Source: Ancylostoma caninum
Taxonomy: Eukaryota > Nematoda > Chromadorea > Rhabditida > Ancylostomatidae
Reading direction: 5' to 3'
Assembly (NCBI GenBank): GCA_037903475.1
Contig: JBAJFG010000642.1
Span: 1-64,000 of the forward strand
DNA: 64,000 bases
Shown here: piece after piece, positions 12,234 through 25,367 of the stretch
How the letters are laid out: each line of letters opens with the position of its first letter
How positions within the stretch are numbered: position 1 is the stretch's first letter
Notes under the pieces: model-generated
Seen by the model: only the letters and a program-made list of their open reading frames with translations
Told to the model about the DNA's origin: nothing
Databases searched by the model: none
Program-made: the position numbers and the translations under genes

Positions 12234-12687
12234 GGGCCTGTAGTAAAGTGTCATGCCAGTGAAATGAATTCCAAAACTCACCACCACGACTTAGGCGATA
12301 ATTGCATGCCAGCTCACATCCACGAAGTATAGGATAGCAGATCATTGCCACCCACGTCACTACTAGAGCACGCATGTGCGAACAGAGGAGATCGTCGCCC
12401 TTCTGGGAGCTGATCGCCATTTCATGATGTGGAAATAGTGTGGGAGGTGAGTAGACGCAGAGTGAGACGCTAGGGATAGCTAATTCTGCGTCGACTCACC
12501 TCTCGCACTATTTCCACAATGAGAGAAGTTGATGATCTCCTCTGTTTGCAGACGCGTGCTCTAGCTGTGACGTGGATGGCAATGATCTGCTACAGGCCGC
12601 GGATGTGTGCTAGCACGCAATCATCTCCTAAAGCGTGGTGGTGAATTTTGGAGTTCATCTCACCGCCATGACACTTGACTATGGGCC
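12234..12687. repeat. Long imperfect palindrome, dispersed family
   Basis: Left arm 12234-12460 and right arm 12486-12687 are diverged reverse complements separated by about 25 bp. Landmarks are GTGGAAATAGTG and TGGCAATGATCTGCTA in the two orientations. A third, single-arm copy lies at 26697-26800. The structure fits a foldback element or two copies in head-to-head orientation. Confidence 0.8.
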
Positions 12688-13872
12688 TTGGTTTACTAGC
12701 CTGGTTTCGCTTGGTTATGCATCCATGAATCTTAGCCCAGGTGTGTTCACTGTGTCAGCCATACGTGTTATATCCAAGTTCGTGAGTTGCTATCTGGCAA
12801 GTAGCACCATTGAAAGTAGAGTAGGACCATAGGCGCATATGCATCCAACTAATGTACTGATGACTATCTACAGCTGGATGGCTCTTTCATCCTCGAGTTG
12901 GTCCATTGCTCATTTCACTGTGCGGACGCGCTTACCTTTGTTCTCTTTTGAAATCGGAGATCAACAACCAAGCGCAATTTGGAACCTTCGGTGATTCTAG
13001 AGTTGTATCAATTACCCCAGATCAGTAACGAGCTGTATTTTTCGGCTGGAGACTGTAGGTCTAATTGATGCGTCCTACTGTGGGCTTGAGCGCGCAAGTG
13101 GTAGGTGTCCAATAGTGTTTATGATGAGGTTTTCTGTAACTATGCACAACACTGGAGCTAAGGAAAAAGAAAATGAAGACTTTCGCTTCCAGTGGGATTC
13201 CAGGAACTCATATCCATATCTTTTGTATTAGGGGAGTCTTTCTTCGCAGCGGGAAAGGGTTCAGAGAAGGATTTGCTGAGCGTTGCTGAAGGTCGTAGAC
13301 AATGTGTGATTATCCAGTGTAACAACTTCTCAAAATAGTGTAGTTTTGGGTACATAGAAAGTTTCTAAAATTTGGTTCGCTGAATGTTCACATGCCCGAT
13401 ATCTGTATCATTATGTTTAAAGCACTGCCTTTTCGGATCTACAATTTGCTTCACAATATTTTTTGAATAAAAAAAAGACGGGAGGCGTTGGATCATTGTC
13501 TGGTGGTGTTTATAGCGGCGCGATCGTATTGTCCTCGAAGAAAACCAGTTGGCAGCAGAAGTCCTCGGAGCACGAGGTACCACCGAATCTCGTGTTCTGG
13601 TGCTGTCGATTGTTCCCTTCAAGGACGCCCTTGTGTTCGAATGTGCGCCTAATGATCGACGGCACTCATGAACTTCGCCGAGACAACTTCGACGAGTGTT
13701 AAAAACATATCGTCTGTTATTTTTCTTGTGCTGTCTTCCTCCATCTCCTCCTAATGCACGCCGCAATCTTTCACAAGACACGTGTTCTTCCTTTTTGTCA
13801 TTAGCGCCTTACCTAGTTCCGAACTGTCTGCTCTGGCTCAGAGATTTCTTACCCCTGCTCTGATGTGTGCTC
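12688..13872. other. Intergenic, no gene recognised
   Basis: Contains an unremarkable 138-codon minus-strand ORF at 13365-13781 that is rich in Arg and Ser and matches nothing I know. Confidence 0.45.
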
Positions 13873-14092
13873 TGTGTGCAGCAAGAACACAACCCGACCA
13901 GCGTAATACCTCGATTACATACATAATCGGGCGACATCTCGTCGGAATTGCTGAACTACTACCTCGATTGCTGCTAACAGGACGAACGCTTAAGCAGCAG
14001 TTCAGTAGCGCATAGCAGCAAATGACAGGAGATGCTGCTAGGATTTCTACTGCGGTAGGCTGTTCGGGCTGCGATCTTGCTGCAGATTTGCC
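13873..14092. mobile_element. Foldback element, GCAGCA-GAACGCAGCCC family
   Basis: Left end TGTGCAGCAAGAACACAACC and right end, in reverse, ATCTGCAGCAAGATCGCAGC form inverted termini about 35 bp long around a body of about 150 bp. A closely similar element is at 37945-38190 and a half copy at 48905-49040. Confidence 0.6.
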
Positions 14093-14608
14093 AAGGTGCC
14101 TCATTGAGAGCATGCTTATATGTAGCTAGGATGACAGCTTGTATACAAAACCAGAGCTGTTTCTTGTTTGCAGCTCCTGGCAGGACTTCACTTCATATTG
14201 ATGCCTTTATTTTTTGCCATATTCTTTCTCATTTTATGATACTTACATATGAAGGACCGCACGCATCAGAAACGTGTAGAATTCCGATTCGGGAATTCCT
14301 GAACCTTGGTGTCATGTTCGCTTCTGCCTCCTATATTTTCGAGAATTTTGCAGGAACTGAAGAACACCAACTCATGCTTTAGATACATTATTTCTCCCGC
14401 TCACCAAATTTTGGATCTCTGTCAACAACCGGCTTCAGAACTGCCGGTCTTATGCAACCCTGCTCCTCACCATGGTGTGCAGACTTATTTTTTCATCATA
14501 ATCTTGAAACTACGGCTCAGTGAATCTCATCTCTTCTTGCTCCTCCACCACTTTTCTAATGTATCGGCGATTATTCTTTTTTAGGATTAATTGTTCCCAT
14601 TTCCGGAC

Positions 14609-14881
14609 AATTTTTACAGGGTGGACGCAGGCAGCGGGAGAGCCCCCCCCCACTGAGAATGGTTCAGGTTCAAAAATACTCTACAAAGTAAATAATGCAT
14701 CTACGTGTTTTTAATTGTTTATTGTTATTATTTTTCAAATAATCTTCATTAATTATTTGTATAATTATTAATGCTTTTATTATTTTCATTTTCCATCCGA
14801 GTCCCTAAAGTAGCGGAGATCCACTTTTTTCCCGAGCCCTTCTCCCCCCGCCCGCTTTCTGCGTCCGCCACTGAAGTTTTA
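14609..14881. mobile_element. hAT-like MITE with near-perfect 8-bp TSD
   Basis: Body 14617-14873 (257 bp) starts CAGGGTGGACGCAGGCAGCG and ends, in reverse, CAGTGGCGGACGCAGAAAGC. Flanking 8-mers AATTTTTA and AAGTTTTA match at 7 of 8 positions. An 8-bp TSD and CAGTGGCG-type termini are hAT features. AT-rich interior, no ORF. Confidence 0.8.
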
Positions 14882-17800
14882 TCCCTTGAGTTCAGATTGA
14901 TTATTAACCCTTGATGATGCATATCCATAAAAGTTCTTCCATTATTCTCTCTGCTGAGGATGCCTAGGCAGGGACTGTTGTTGCACTCCTCCAATACTCA
15001 TCAGTAGCTGGTACTCAATATTTTTCCATCGAATTTTCACAAATAATGAGTGAAGGGCGGGGTTTCCATCCATTGTTGTTCGGAAAGACATAGAGATTTG
15101 GCGCGTGAGATAACACACCGTTATCCTCCATCGAAAACTCAAAACAAGGGGGAAAACTTGTACGGCGCCTATGTACAGCTGTTCGAGGAAAGAACTCCAA
15201 TTGAGAGAGGTTCCGACTGAAAAGGACAGGGAATTATGTGCTGGGTTACGAGAAAAAGAATGCTTTAGATCACACCAAAGGTTTTTGATCTATGAATCCC
15301 TTTCTATGAATCCTTTGAATGAGGATAATGTAAGAAATGGGGCTTGAACGTAAAAATATGTAGATTCCCACAGTTTCTAGGATCTTAACCTTTAATACTG
15401 AATAAAAGTACGCTTTTTTATTACAGCGTGCAGCACTGTTGAAATGTCTTGCATTTGGAGGAATCAGGAGATTTTTTTACTCTCTTGAACTTATTGATTG
15501 GTATAACGGAGGGTGAATTGCATGAACTGCTGTAGCTTGCATAGAGGGCGGCTAGCAGAATTCCTGCTTTGACGACAACTCACACGCGCAACCGGATTGC
15601 CGCGCTCAATTACGAGATATACTGTCGACGATGTAGTTGCTAATGTGCCGACTCCTTCCACTCGCTCATTTGCCTCAGCCGGAAGAGATAGGTGTCCCCT
15701 ATCGTGTTACTCCTCAACTTCCAAGGGCACACGCACCTGGAGTTGTTTAGCGGCAGCCTGATCTCACAGCCAGCCGACAAGGCGGCGATTTCGCGCTTCG
15801 TTTGGCATCGCCGATCGCTGCGATTACCCGAGTGTACCTCGTGACGTCGACCTTCTCACCCAGTTCTCATCTGCCTCTCTCCACTAGTCGTCATCGAGAG
15901 AACCAGTACTGGCTAGTTACTGTTCTCATACGTAGCTGTCTTTAGATTGATCGTTGCAACTAGATAACCACTTTTTGCCATTGGTAACGTTATGGAACCG
16001 GCGCTGGTTCCTAGTTTTGTTTCGAAGTTACTTCACATTACTCGATAAAGACGATGTCTCCGCGCCGTAATATGGTAGGTCCTCCTTACTCTTAATCGTA
16101 TTGTCTAAGCCTTTTTACAACCTTCCTTTGCTCCAGTTTTCACAAGGATAGGATAACAGACGTCCGTGGCTATTCGAGGTCGGATATGTCTAATAACATG
16201 AAGTTGGCGACGCTGATCTCAAATCCGTTCTCCTTTTCTCCGGAACCCATTACAGAAAAAAACATAAGTATTATTTCGTACACTACGCGGGTACAGTATC
16301 CGCCCACTTTACTGCTACAATAATTGCGTTGCTCTTCAAAATATACATGGAACTGGTGAAAACCACCGCAATTAGTCTCCGTATGCAAAACCTCCATAAC
16401 TAGACGTATAACTAAGAAGAGACATGTACGCGAATTGTAGAATGTGTACCTTTATACTGTATGTACGGACGAAAATTTATAATTTTTTCCAAATTTGCCT
16501 CTAGCAGAAAAGGATAATGGGTTCGAGAAGATACGAAAGGTATCGTAGATGTATCACGGGAATATCCCATCTCGAAATGCCATGCATATCTGGTATCCTT
16601 TGCCCTTGCTGGTAGGCGAGCTCGTACGCTGATTTTTTTAAAATTTTGTTTGGGTGTAGACGGGACAGCCGACTTCCAACACTTTGACAAAAACGATGCA
16701 CACCTTTGTCTGTTTATATCTGTGTGCATGAAGAAAGCATCAGCACCAACCCCCGAGGGTTGGCGCCTCCTCGAAGCACCACTGGTCAGATCTCATAAAA
16801 TGCGTGCTGCTCCAGTTTCCAATCATATCGAAGTTTTCAACATTCCTGTTTCCGCCAGTTTTCGTTCAAAGAAAATGAGCAGGAAGGTTTCATTTGCGAT
16901 CCACGTGAACATCTGCTCGCACACAACGAACAGGTGTTTCAACCTTGACCCTATGAAGAAATGATTCATTCCTAAGGACTGTCAAACCTAGGAATCCTGC
17001 ATATTGGACGCGATTATCAAGCGGGGGCTAGTCTAGTTACTATAGCTTTGGTTCAAGCTCAACTTGATAAATATAAATATTAAACGCTGAATACATCATT
17101 AGTACCGCCACATCTAGAACTAGAGGTACATGTAAAGCTAGTAATAGAGGGAGGAGTATACGTGCATACATATATAGCACACGTTTGACTCGATATTGAA
17201 ATGTCGACATCGAGTCAATTGACTAATTCAAACTTCCGCGCTTTCTGGAGTAATCGATGTCATGAAAGCATAGATCTTGTCGAGTTATCTTGAAATTCGA
17301 TTCAATTACTAACGCTGACTCGGAATTCGATTCAATTCCAGTGAACATTAGAAGGTCGCAGCAATCGAGCCAAATGTCTAGTACATAGAATGGTGTAACA
17401 ATAACTTTTGAAATAGATTCTGCGCTTCTTGCGATATCCACGAAAATCCGTTGTCAAACAGTATGTTTAAAGATGTAATGTATGTGATCTTTGTAGTGAA
17501 GGTAACAGCGAATCATCAAATGAAGTAGTTCTCATTAGTTTTACTGATCTATGTATGTGTATTAGCATTACTGTTCGCTTCATGTCTTCCTGTTCCCCTT
17601 GTAGGAACCCACTCGCAAGCCGCTAATGGTCTGAGAACTCGCTCAGAATTGTGTGCTCCTTTGTGCGAGGCAGACAACGGGATGTCCTTCCGCGTACGTC
17701 TCGCACCAGTGATCCCTCAAACCTGTGTCACCCTTCCCTTTCGTTGCAATGATCCATCCACTTGAGCTTTTTCCGAACACTCACATGTTCACGGATCAGG

Positions 17801-18334
17801 CAGCTCGCTTGCCATGCTTAGTGATCCGCTATCGACCTGGAATGGTTGTCCAAGACGCGTCGCTTGACAGCACAATAGTTGCCCTCGTTTTCGTGGATTC
17901 CTCGCCTTTCAAGGTCTTCCCCACTCCCCCGCCTCCCACACCGTTAGCCCTCGCTCGGCGACTCATCCGCACCGTTCTCCCTGTGATTTCATTCGGTTTA
18001 CGAGCCTATGGCGATTCCTCTCGACGGACCTGTATCCATTCATCTGTGCGCCTTCCAGGACATTTGTCACGCTGCAAAATAGGAGCTGAATCCATAAAAT
18101 ATACCTTATAGAAAGATATTATAAAGAAGGCAGCATGAAAACAGGACCATGTTTCCCGATTGTAAGACCAGGATATTATTCAGACATCTTCATTTTACTA
18201 ATCGAATGTCATAGCCTTTTATAAATTCTAAACTCTTATTTAGGATACATGTTGCTTAGTGATTATTCAGTTCTCGTTTTATCCATATGATTTGTTCTAC
18301 AAATTAAAATGAAAGTAAGTTTCTTCCTGCACTT
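14882..18334. other. Intergenic, no gene recognised
   Basis: Several ORFs of 60-128 codons on both strands (longest 17725-18111 plus), none with a recognisable family, signal peptide with splice partner, or repeat context. A short palindrome (GACTCGAT arms) lies at about 17187-17216. Confidence 0.45.
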
Positions 18335-18934
18335 ATGCTAGATAATTCGTATTATTTAGCAGAAATTGCTTTAAAAATGCTTTGTTCGAGTATACCACTA
18401 TCTCCCAAGATTTTGGCTTATCCTGAGCTAATCGAACAGCAGAATCTCGATCCTGCGCCAAGAATCATCGATAATGCAAAAATCCACTATTTAGAGGATA
18501 GAGGCTCGAGTCAGGCCAAAATTTTCTGTAGACTCAAAGCAAATCGAGCCGATCTTCCTCTTAAATTTCTCCCTGAATTCGCCCAAATTTGCTGTTTTCC
18601 AAAAGCTGTTCACAGCAAGGAGTTTCCTAGGGATTTGAACAATGAGTCACCACATTCCGACCACCTCTTCAAGTCCGCCCTACTTGACGATATCAGAAAT
18701 AGGGCGCGATTTACAATTATAGGCACGGTTCGGTGTGAAAGTTCAGAAATAGTATTTGGTCTGGCGGCATGTTCTCGCGCGAGCCGTAAATGGGACCGTT
18801 TTCCAGCGAAAGTTCCTCGGATCGTTCACACTCGCCCGATATTCATTGCTGGCATTACACTGCCCACAGTTTTCTTTTGCGAAACGACTCCTAGTCAGAA
18901 TGAGCCTCTTGTCGTACTCTTCCACAAAGGATGA
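18335..18934 (+). other. Unrecognised 199-codon ORF
   Basis: The longest open frame in this region that no repeat explains. It carries no motif or membrane segment I recognise, has no clear splice sites, and its composition looks like noncoding sequence. Listed because of length only; a chance ORF is the more likely explanation. Confidence 0.15.
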
Positions 18935-19528
18935 CAATCGTTAGGCTTGTTTGCTTTGCAGACTGCCTCACTTCACCTTCTTCGCACTGTTTCTCCGGTT
19001 TTTTCCTTGTAGAATGCAGTTATCTAATGTAAACCATCTATCTTCAGCACTCTTCCACCCTTGTCTAAGCATCCATTATATTCGTGACCATTCCCAGTCT
19101 CGAAGCTACCTTTATCATATATCCGCCATCCTATCGTCGTATCCGTCATTTCTCGGATTCTCCGGCGCAACAGTTTGCTTCTTGTAAAATTTCCGCTAAG
19201 TGTGTGGAAATGACAATGACATTAAATGCGGAGAGTTTTGGAACGTTCTATGTGTCGAATTTCAATTCAAATTGTATTTCAAAATAACTCCTACGTGGAT
19301 GTTACCACAGAGTGGGCTAAGCTAGGAAATTTTCTTTTCTTCGCACTAGTTTGCTCAAAAAGGATAGTTTCGATAGAATTTTCCTCCATCCAACGACATT
19401 CCAGCGAACTTTTCTGCATTTTCTCTCTTTCCTACTCTCTATCCATGAGAGCACTATCAAAAAAAAGGCCTCAGTCAGGCTGATCTATTGCTGGATTCAT
19501 GGATGTTCTCAGGAAGACTCTGACTGTC

Positions 19529-22292
19529 TTAAATATTCATGAATCGCGCCACTGGCAAAGACGGAGGTGGAACTGTAAAGATGTGTTTATGCTTCCTCGC
19601 TGTCGACCTTCCTGCCAGTTCAAACTGTCAAAGAACATATCTTCGCTCCCCGCCACAGCGCATGTTGGAGACGATGCCGCGACGCGATTGTCGCACGATG
19701 GAGTTTGAACACAGCCTTATAAGCCTGCCACCTACCAAATAAACAATTGTCATCCCTGGTACATAGCTGGATTATTTTAGAGCTTCTGGGTAATGTTCCC
19801 TCTAGCATTAACTAAAACGCGCTAGCATTGCCCATATGCTTCCATTTTCATTGCTTTCCAGTTTCTTTCAAATTACTGAATAAGTCAAACAATGCGCCGT
19901 AGGTTAAACATAGAAGATTTTCTGGAAACAACTTGAAACGTACACAACAGAATGCGAGAAAACAATGTGGAAGTCAAGCAATGTAACACTTTCTCGATTT
20001 TGCCACTGCTTTACAGTTCCCAGATCTAACAGGAAGTCGAATTAAATTGTCTGGGATATGGAAATCAGTCTGGGATACATATTCTATGTATATGTCATTT
20101 TTCTAAATAATACTTCCACATCCCAATCCATTCTTTCATACTTCAAAGTTTTTTGTGCCTCCAATCGAGCCTCAATTCAGCTCGCCTTGCCATTCGAAGG
20201 TCAAAGGCATTCAGCCCAGTGGAGCCGAAAATTTTTTATGCCTTCAACCCAGAAGTGCACCCAGTCATCACTTTACGTGCTGCTCTTTTCCTTCCGCTAA
20301 TGCAGTCACACAGCAGTAGAGTTCCTCACGGGCTTCACCAGGTTTAGCCAGCTTTAATAGCAGAAATCTGATAATAGTTTCTTGTTGAGGTTCAGCTCTG
20401 ATTGCAACATTTTTGTAAAAGTTGTTTAGCTCATCTTGACATTTATCAGTCAGCTTCAAGACCTTCCACATGAATGTACCTATGCAGGATCCCGGAGGTC
20501 TGGATCACACGCGTTGCATCATCTCAGTCTTGGCACTATTTATGATGGTCCGCTCATCCGCACACCCACATTGTCATCAGCATTCGCTCGATGCTTGCGT
20601 AGCACGTACCTGCGCGTCCGGACCGCTGAAGTCTCCCAAGTTTTCCCTGCACGAAAGTATGTAACACCTTCTACGGCTAATCTCTCATGGAAATGTTGTT
20701 ACTCCGGTATCAAGTAACTTTTTGAAGCTAACGCTGATTATAAAACGAAATTGTGAGAATGAGATCCATGTTTGAAATTTCTGGAATGTCCGAAATAGGC
20801 AGCGACTGCTGTTTCTGTGCTGTTTTCGAAACGGGGACGATGACTGTACCTTTCCTGCGTGAACGAAGTTCTCAGAGAAGGAGATGATTCAACTTAGCGC
20901 CGATTTCATCAGTAACCGGTTCCTAAATAGTACATCGCCTGATCATTGAACATTTCTACATTATTTTCTTGCTAACTGCCATGTTTACGTCCCTGTCTTC
21001 TCCCACTCGCGAACCATCTCCTTGTATATGTTAAGTTCAGGCTCGTGTCACGCCTGGTTAAGTCTGATGACTGACCTCCTTTGACTTTGCTAAAATCGAA
21101 TCAGTGGAGACCTTCATGGTGATGTGCTCGCATCTAATGAAAAGGATAATTGGTAATGTGGATTCTTGCTGTATATGGAATTTTTCACAAAAGAGACTGC
21201 TACAAAGTGCAGACTACTCAGCGTAGTATCGCACCTCAATCACAAAACTTTTCTGTAAAACTTCCAGTAATCTCCGTACCCAATAGCAAATTTCTGCGTC
21301 GATGGTTTCATTGCAAAGGTCTCGTTTTTATCGATGCTGATGATGATTCCACGATGAGAGACAGGTTTCATTTTATTCTTGTTTCCGCTAGAGCATGTGC
21401 TACTTCTTCTCTAGACGGACATGCATGCAACGATGAACACTTACGATTACGCCGTTGTTAACATCATGAATTTGCTAAAGTACAAACCTGTCTTGTAACG
21501 ACGATCCATCTCGTTCTCGTGCCTTCAAAGTGCTGGTGGAGGAGTTGGAGGTATTTCCTCAACTGTCCATGTTCTATAATATCCATATGTGTATAATATA
21601 TCCATCAACATTCATAAATTCGATCAAGCTGTCGTTTATTTGAACTCTCCATATGATCTTGGGGTGACATGAAAAAGTGATGAAGTGATATTTCAATTCC
21701 AACAGTAATTTTGAACGACAAATCAACAGGGGTATGTACGCACCCACGAGATGGGGAGATGAGCGGGAAGGTGTACAAAATATTGTAATTGGTAATTTTA
21801 TTGAATTCGCAGACTTTTTCCCAGTCTTTTCTTCTAGCATGACATTTCATAGTGGATCGGTAGGCTTCTGCTTCCTTATATGTATACATAGATGTTATCC
21901 CGTGTTTCTCTTTAGCTTTTCGAGTATACGAGTAGTTGTAGTATACGACTGTAAAGCTTTTTTTCTGTTTAAAAACACATTCAACCTCTCGAGGGTGCAA
22001 TTTTGTCGCTATCAGTATAAGACTTCATATTTGGGGAATTAGCAGCCGCACCTAGTTGTCGCTCGTTGATTCCTTTTGTTTGAAAATCCTTTCCAGTTTT
22101 TACATCTACGCAGAAGCCTTACCTAAATAGCTGAACCAAAGTGAATGCGATTTTTGTGCCTTTGTGCTCTATAAGTTCATGACCCCAAGTAGCGTTAGAA
22201 TCAACTCTACTCGGCCACGGCGCCGTTGTTGTACAGTTGGCAGCTGGTGATGTGCAAAAAACCGCAGGAACGAGAGCAATCCATAAAAGCAT
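19529..22292 (-). CDS. Small secreted cysteine-rich protein, four exons (tentative)
   Basis: Minus-strand model of 155 aa: exon 1 22292-22123, exon 2 20499-20277, exon 3 19766-19736, exon 4 19572-19529 with a TAA stop. Exon 1 starts with a signal peptide (MLLWIALVPAVFC) followed by two N-glycosylation sequons (NCT, NAT) and ends at a GTAAGG donor. Exon 2 is entered at CCAG and encodes a helical stretch with KCQDELNNFYKN and a CC pair, then a GTAAAG donor. Exon 3 is a 31-nt exon encoding LCTRDDNCLF before GTAGGT. Exon 4 follows CTTTACAG. All junction phases (2, 0, 1) agree, which is the main support. Residues are compatible with several disulfides. I do not recognise the family. The tiny exon 3 and short exon 4 are the weakest parts; exons 1 and 2 are better supported. 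Confidence 0.45.
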
Positions 22293-25200
22293 GCACAACT
22301 CGTCCAAGCAGTCAGTGAAGTGGATCCGAGTAGAGTTATGTATCTAGAAAATGCGATGTGGCAATGCTCTGCTATTCTCCCAATCTTCTAACTATTATTC
22401 ATCCAAAGAAGTTGGCAGCCTTTTCTAGATGAAATTTGTTATTTCTGTTTCTGATTATGCATGTCCATCTTTACCGGGAGAGCTCGTCCACTTCATAGTT
22501 AGGTTGATCACCATCTTTCCAGAAAAAAATTCCAAGTCTCACCGCACGATTCATTTGTTGCGACTCTAGCAGCTGGCTTAACCACAACTAAAACTCCTCG
22601 CTCTGAGTACTAAGTAATTCGGAGCTGTAAAACTAACAGAATTGGTTTTTCACGGGAACAGCTCTAATTTCTGAGGCGAGAATTACTCTATTAGTGCAGG
22701 TTTCAGGTTTGTCCGTGGCAAAATTGGTTTGTTTTCCAATGTGCTGTGTTCTAATCAGAGTTTGTCCGGAGCAGATGAGCTTCTTCTTATGAAGGCTCCC
22801 TAGTTGTGGTAAAAGTTCTGCTTTGTTCTGTGTACGCCAAACTCAAGAACATCTTGGAGTCAATTGTGACTGAACAGTCTTTCTTCATCTAGCATTCGCT
22901 TTCTGCTACCCATTACCGTCGAACTGATTGGAACTCGAAACTCTCCTTGCCAGTCCTCATGGCATCACCGTCTGACAAACCGCTCGTTGCCCCAATTTTT
23001 CCTTACCGCTATCTTTCCTTCCATCGTTTCTACGCATAGCACATTCCCATACTCATACCTGAAATTTCTCGCATGCGAGCGTACTATAGAGGTGGTGTTC
23101 ACAGGAACGGGAGAACGTCACGGGAGAGATCGCATCGTCGTGGGGGGCCATGAAGTCCCCTGTGCGACTCGTCGAGAAGGCCCACTCTCTCCTATTTCGC
23201 TTTTCACGACAGCTGCAGGTTTGTGCTGAACTTCTTGCGCTTTTTCACTAATGGCCTCACTCATCCAGCGAAAATAGGGGACCAAGCTTTCCTGTCGGTC
23301 GCTTTAATTAGGTTAATATATCTATTCAAGGTGAACTGAGAAAGACAACAGGCCTCACGACAAAGAGGTCTTTTTCATTTGAGGGTGATGCACTCAAAGC
23401 TTTGACAGTGGCCGAAATTTTTATTGCAAAATTGAGTTCGTAAATCTCCCTAGAAAAGTCCGCCAGTCCAGTTGTCTTAGAAACACCCAAGGGTTTAAGA
23501 AATTATTTGTTTACTTGTCGCTGGATACGCCACTGCAATATTCTCAAGGAGAAACGAGATGCACGCATTTTGTTGGGGGTATAATTTTCTGCAATTTTCT
23601 CCTTTTAAATGATTTTTCTTCTGTTCTTCCAACTGCTCCTAAACGGCGCTTCTTGTCTTTGTTTCCAGAACTGGTCAACCTGCAAATTTTGCAGTTTTAT
23701 TCACGTTTTCTGTTCCACCTTCTGAATGGTGTGAAATTGCGTGAGGGAATCTTCGAAAACGGAGAGCTCAGAACCGACTAGAAACAGAATAATTCAGTTA
23801 ATACTGTTAATAATTTATGGAACGATTCGAAGGTTCGGGTATTCGAGAACGAGAAAGCCAACAGCCCTCCAATCCCCACTCAGGAATGTGCTGCTCTCTC
23901 TACTGTGCTCTACTGCATGAAATTTTCGATTTATGTACTAGAATTCAAATACAAAATACGTTGCCATTTCAGTAATACGGTTCCTGATCGTAATTCATAG
24001 ATTATGAGTGTACGTTTTGGTGCTGTGGCTTTAACTTTTCATGTACAAAAATCAACTTCACAGTGCGTAGAACAATTTCTAGAATTAGGAATCATCTCAA
24101 AGGGGAGGCGTTCTTCCAGTCATAAAGAGTTCTATAACAAAAACTGTATAATTTAACATATATGAGGTCTATAACGACCGATTTCACTGGCCTGATTTGG
24201 TAACCAGCTCGGACGCCCGACAACTGAGTGTTCTTGGGCTGCCTCCACGAAGCTGCACAATTCCTTATGGCTTTTGTCATAAGCGAAATTTGCATGAGAA
24301 GTTGCGGCGGATTCACTATTTCCTGGAAGTTTTCCTTGTGATTTGATCGGACACGCGACTAGCTGCACCAAACCAAAACTCGTTGTGACCGTTTTGAACC
24401 AAAGGGTTTAAGAAAAACTGAGAAAGTAGAGGGCTCGCTACTGCTTCTGCTCAGACTACTTCTTAAGTAACAGTGTGTGTGCTTAGTGTCGAGATTGGTG
24501 AACTGTTCTTATTTATAAGAAATTTACGTCAAAGCAAAAGTGAGCTCTTTTTACACGAGATATCCGTAATACCTATGCGTCTTCAGTGCTTGAATACTAT
24601 CATGCTAATTGTTTAATGCTTGCTAGGGTTATTCAATTACTTCCCTTTTCTTGAGAAAAATAAATCATTCACAGCGAATGAGACTTCACCATCCTATTTC
24701 TGGAGAAAAGTTGCGGCTTTTTTGTACTATGGAGCAGTCATGCATAGGACGCTTTAGTGGCGTTGATTTTGGCCAACTCCCGACCGCTACTTCTTATATC
24801 CTCTATCATACCGGTTTGACAACTGTCCGCTGTTCGTTCGCAGCCCTCTCCAGATCTTCGCGCACTTCCTTTTTATCCATATCTTGCGCTTCGAAGTCCT
24901 TAGCGAAAATAACCACCGCCCTTCAACCTCCCCACCTTATCCGTTGGTCCTCCAACCTCCCCACCTCGTCCGTCTTATGCCATCCCTTGCAAATTTCTTA
25001 TTTTCGTATATAAGTGGAGTGGGAAACACTTTGGTGAGGTGGACACTGGAACAATGAAAGATAATTGAGAAGGAATTTGCTTGTTCAACCGATAGAGATA
25101 GGAACGGGTTTGGAGTCGCGAGCGGTCCACGCAGGTCGACCGCTATAGCTTCACGTATCCTAGGACGGGGCGCTAAAAGGAGCCGTTTACCTATTTTCAC

Positions 25201-25359
25201 CCATTCCTGGAAACAGAGTCGTGTATGGAATAGCGATGCTTTGCTAGAAAATCATACTAGTAGTACCTTTCCCGTGGGATACAAGTTTGTAGGGCGTAAA
25301 TCCAGAGATTTTATAGAGTTGGGGAGTTACTTGAGCTTTTTCAGCCTTTTTACTTATCA
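22293..25359. other. Intergenic upstream of genes 1 and 3, no gene recognised
   Basis: Genes 3 (minus) and 1 (plus) diverge from this 3-kb gap, so both promoters should lie here. A small tandem duplication (CCTCCCCACCT-type, 24936-24967) is visible. The ORFs are short and unrecognised. Confidence 0.5.
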
Positions 25360-25367
25360 TTTTTCAG
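25360..25367 (+). promoter_or_regulatory. Candidate trans-splice acceptor before gene 1
   Basis: ATTTTTCAG abuts the ATG at 25368. In nematodes a TTTTCAG directly before the start codon is commonly a spliced-leader acceptor; it could instead be the acceptor of an upstream 5' UTR intron. Confidence 0.5.
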
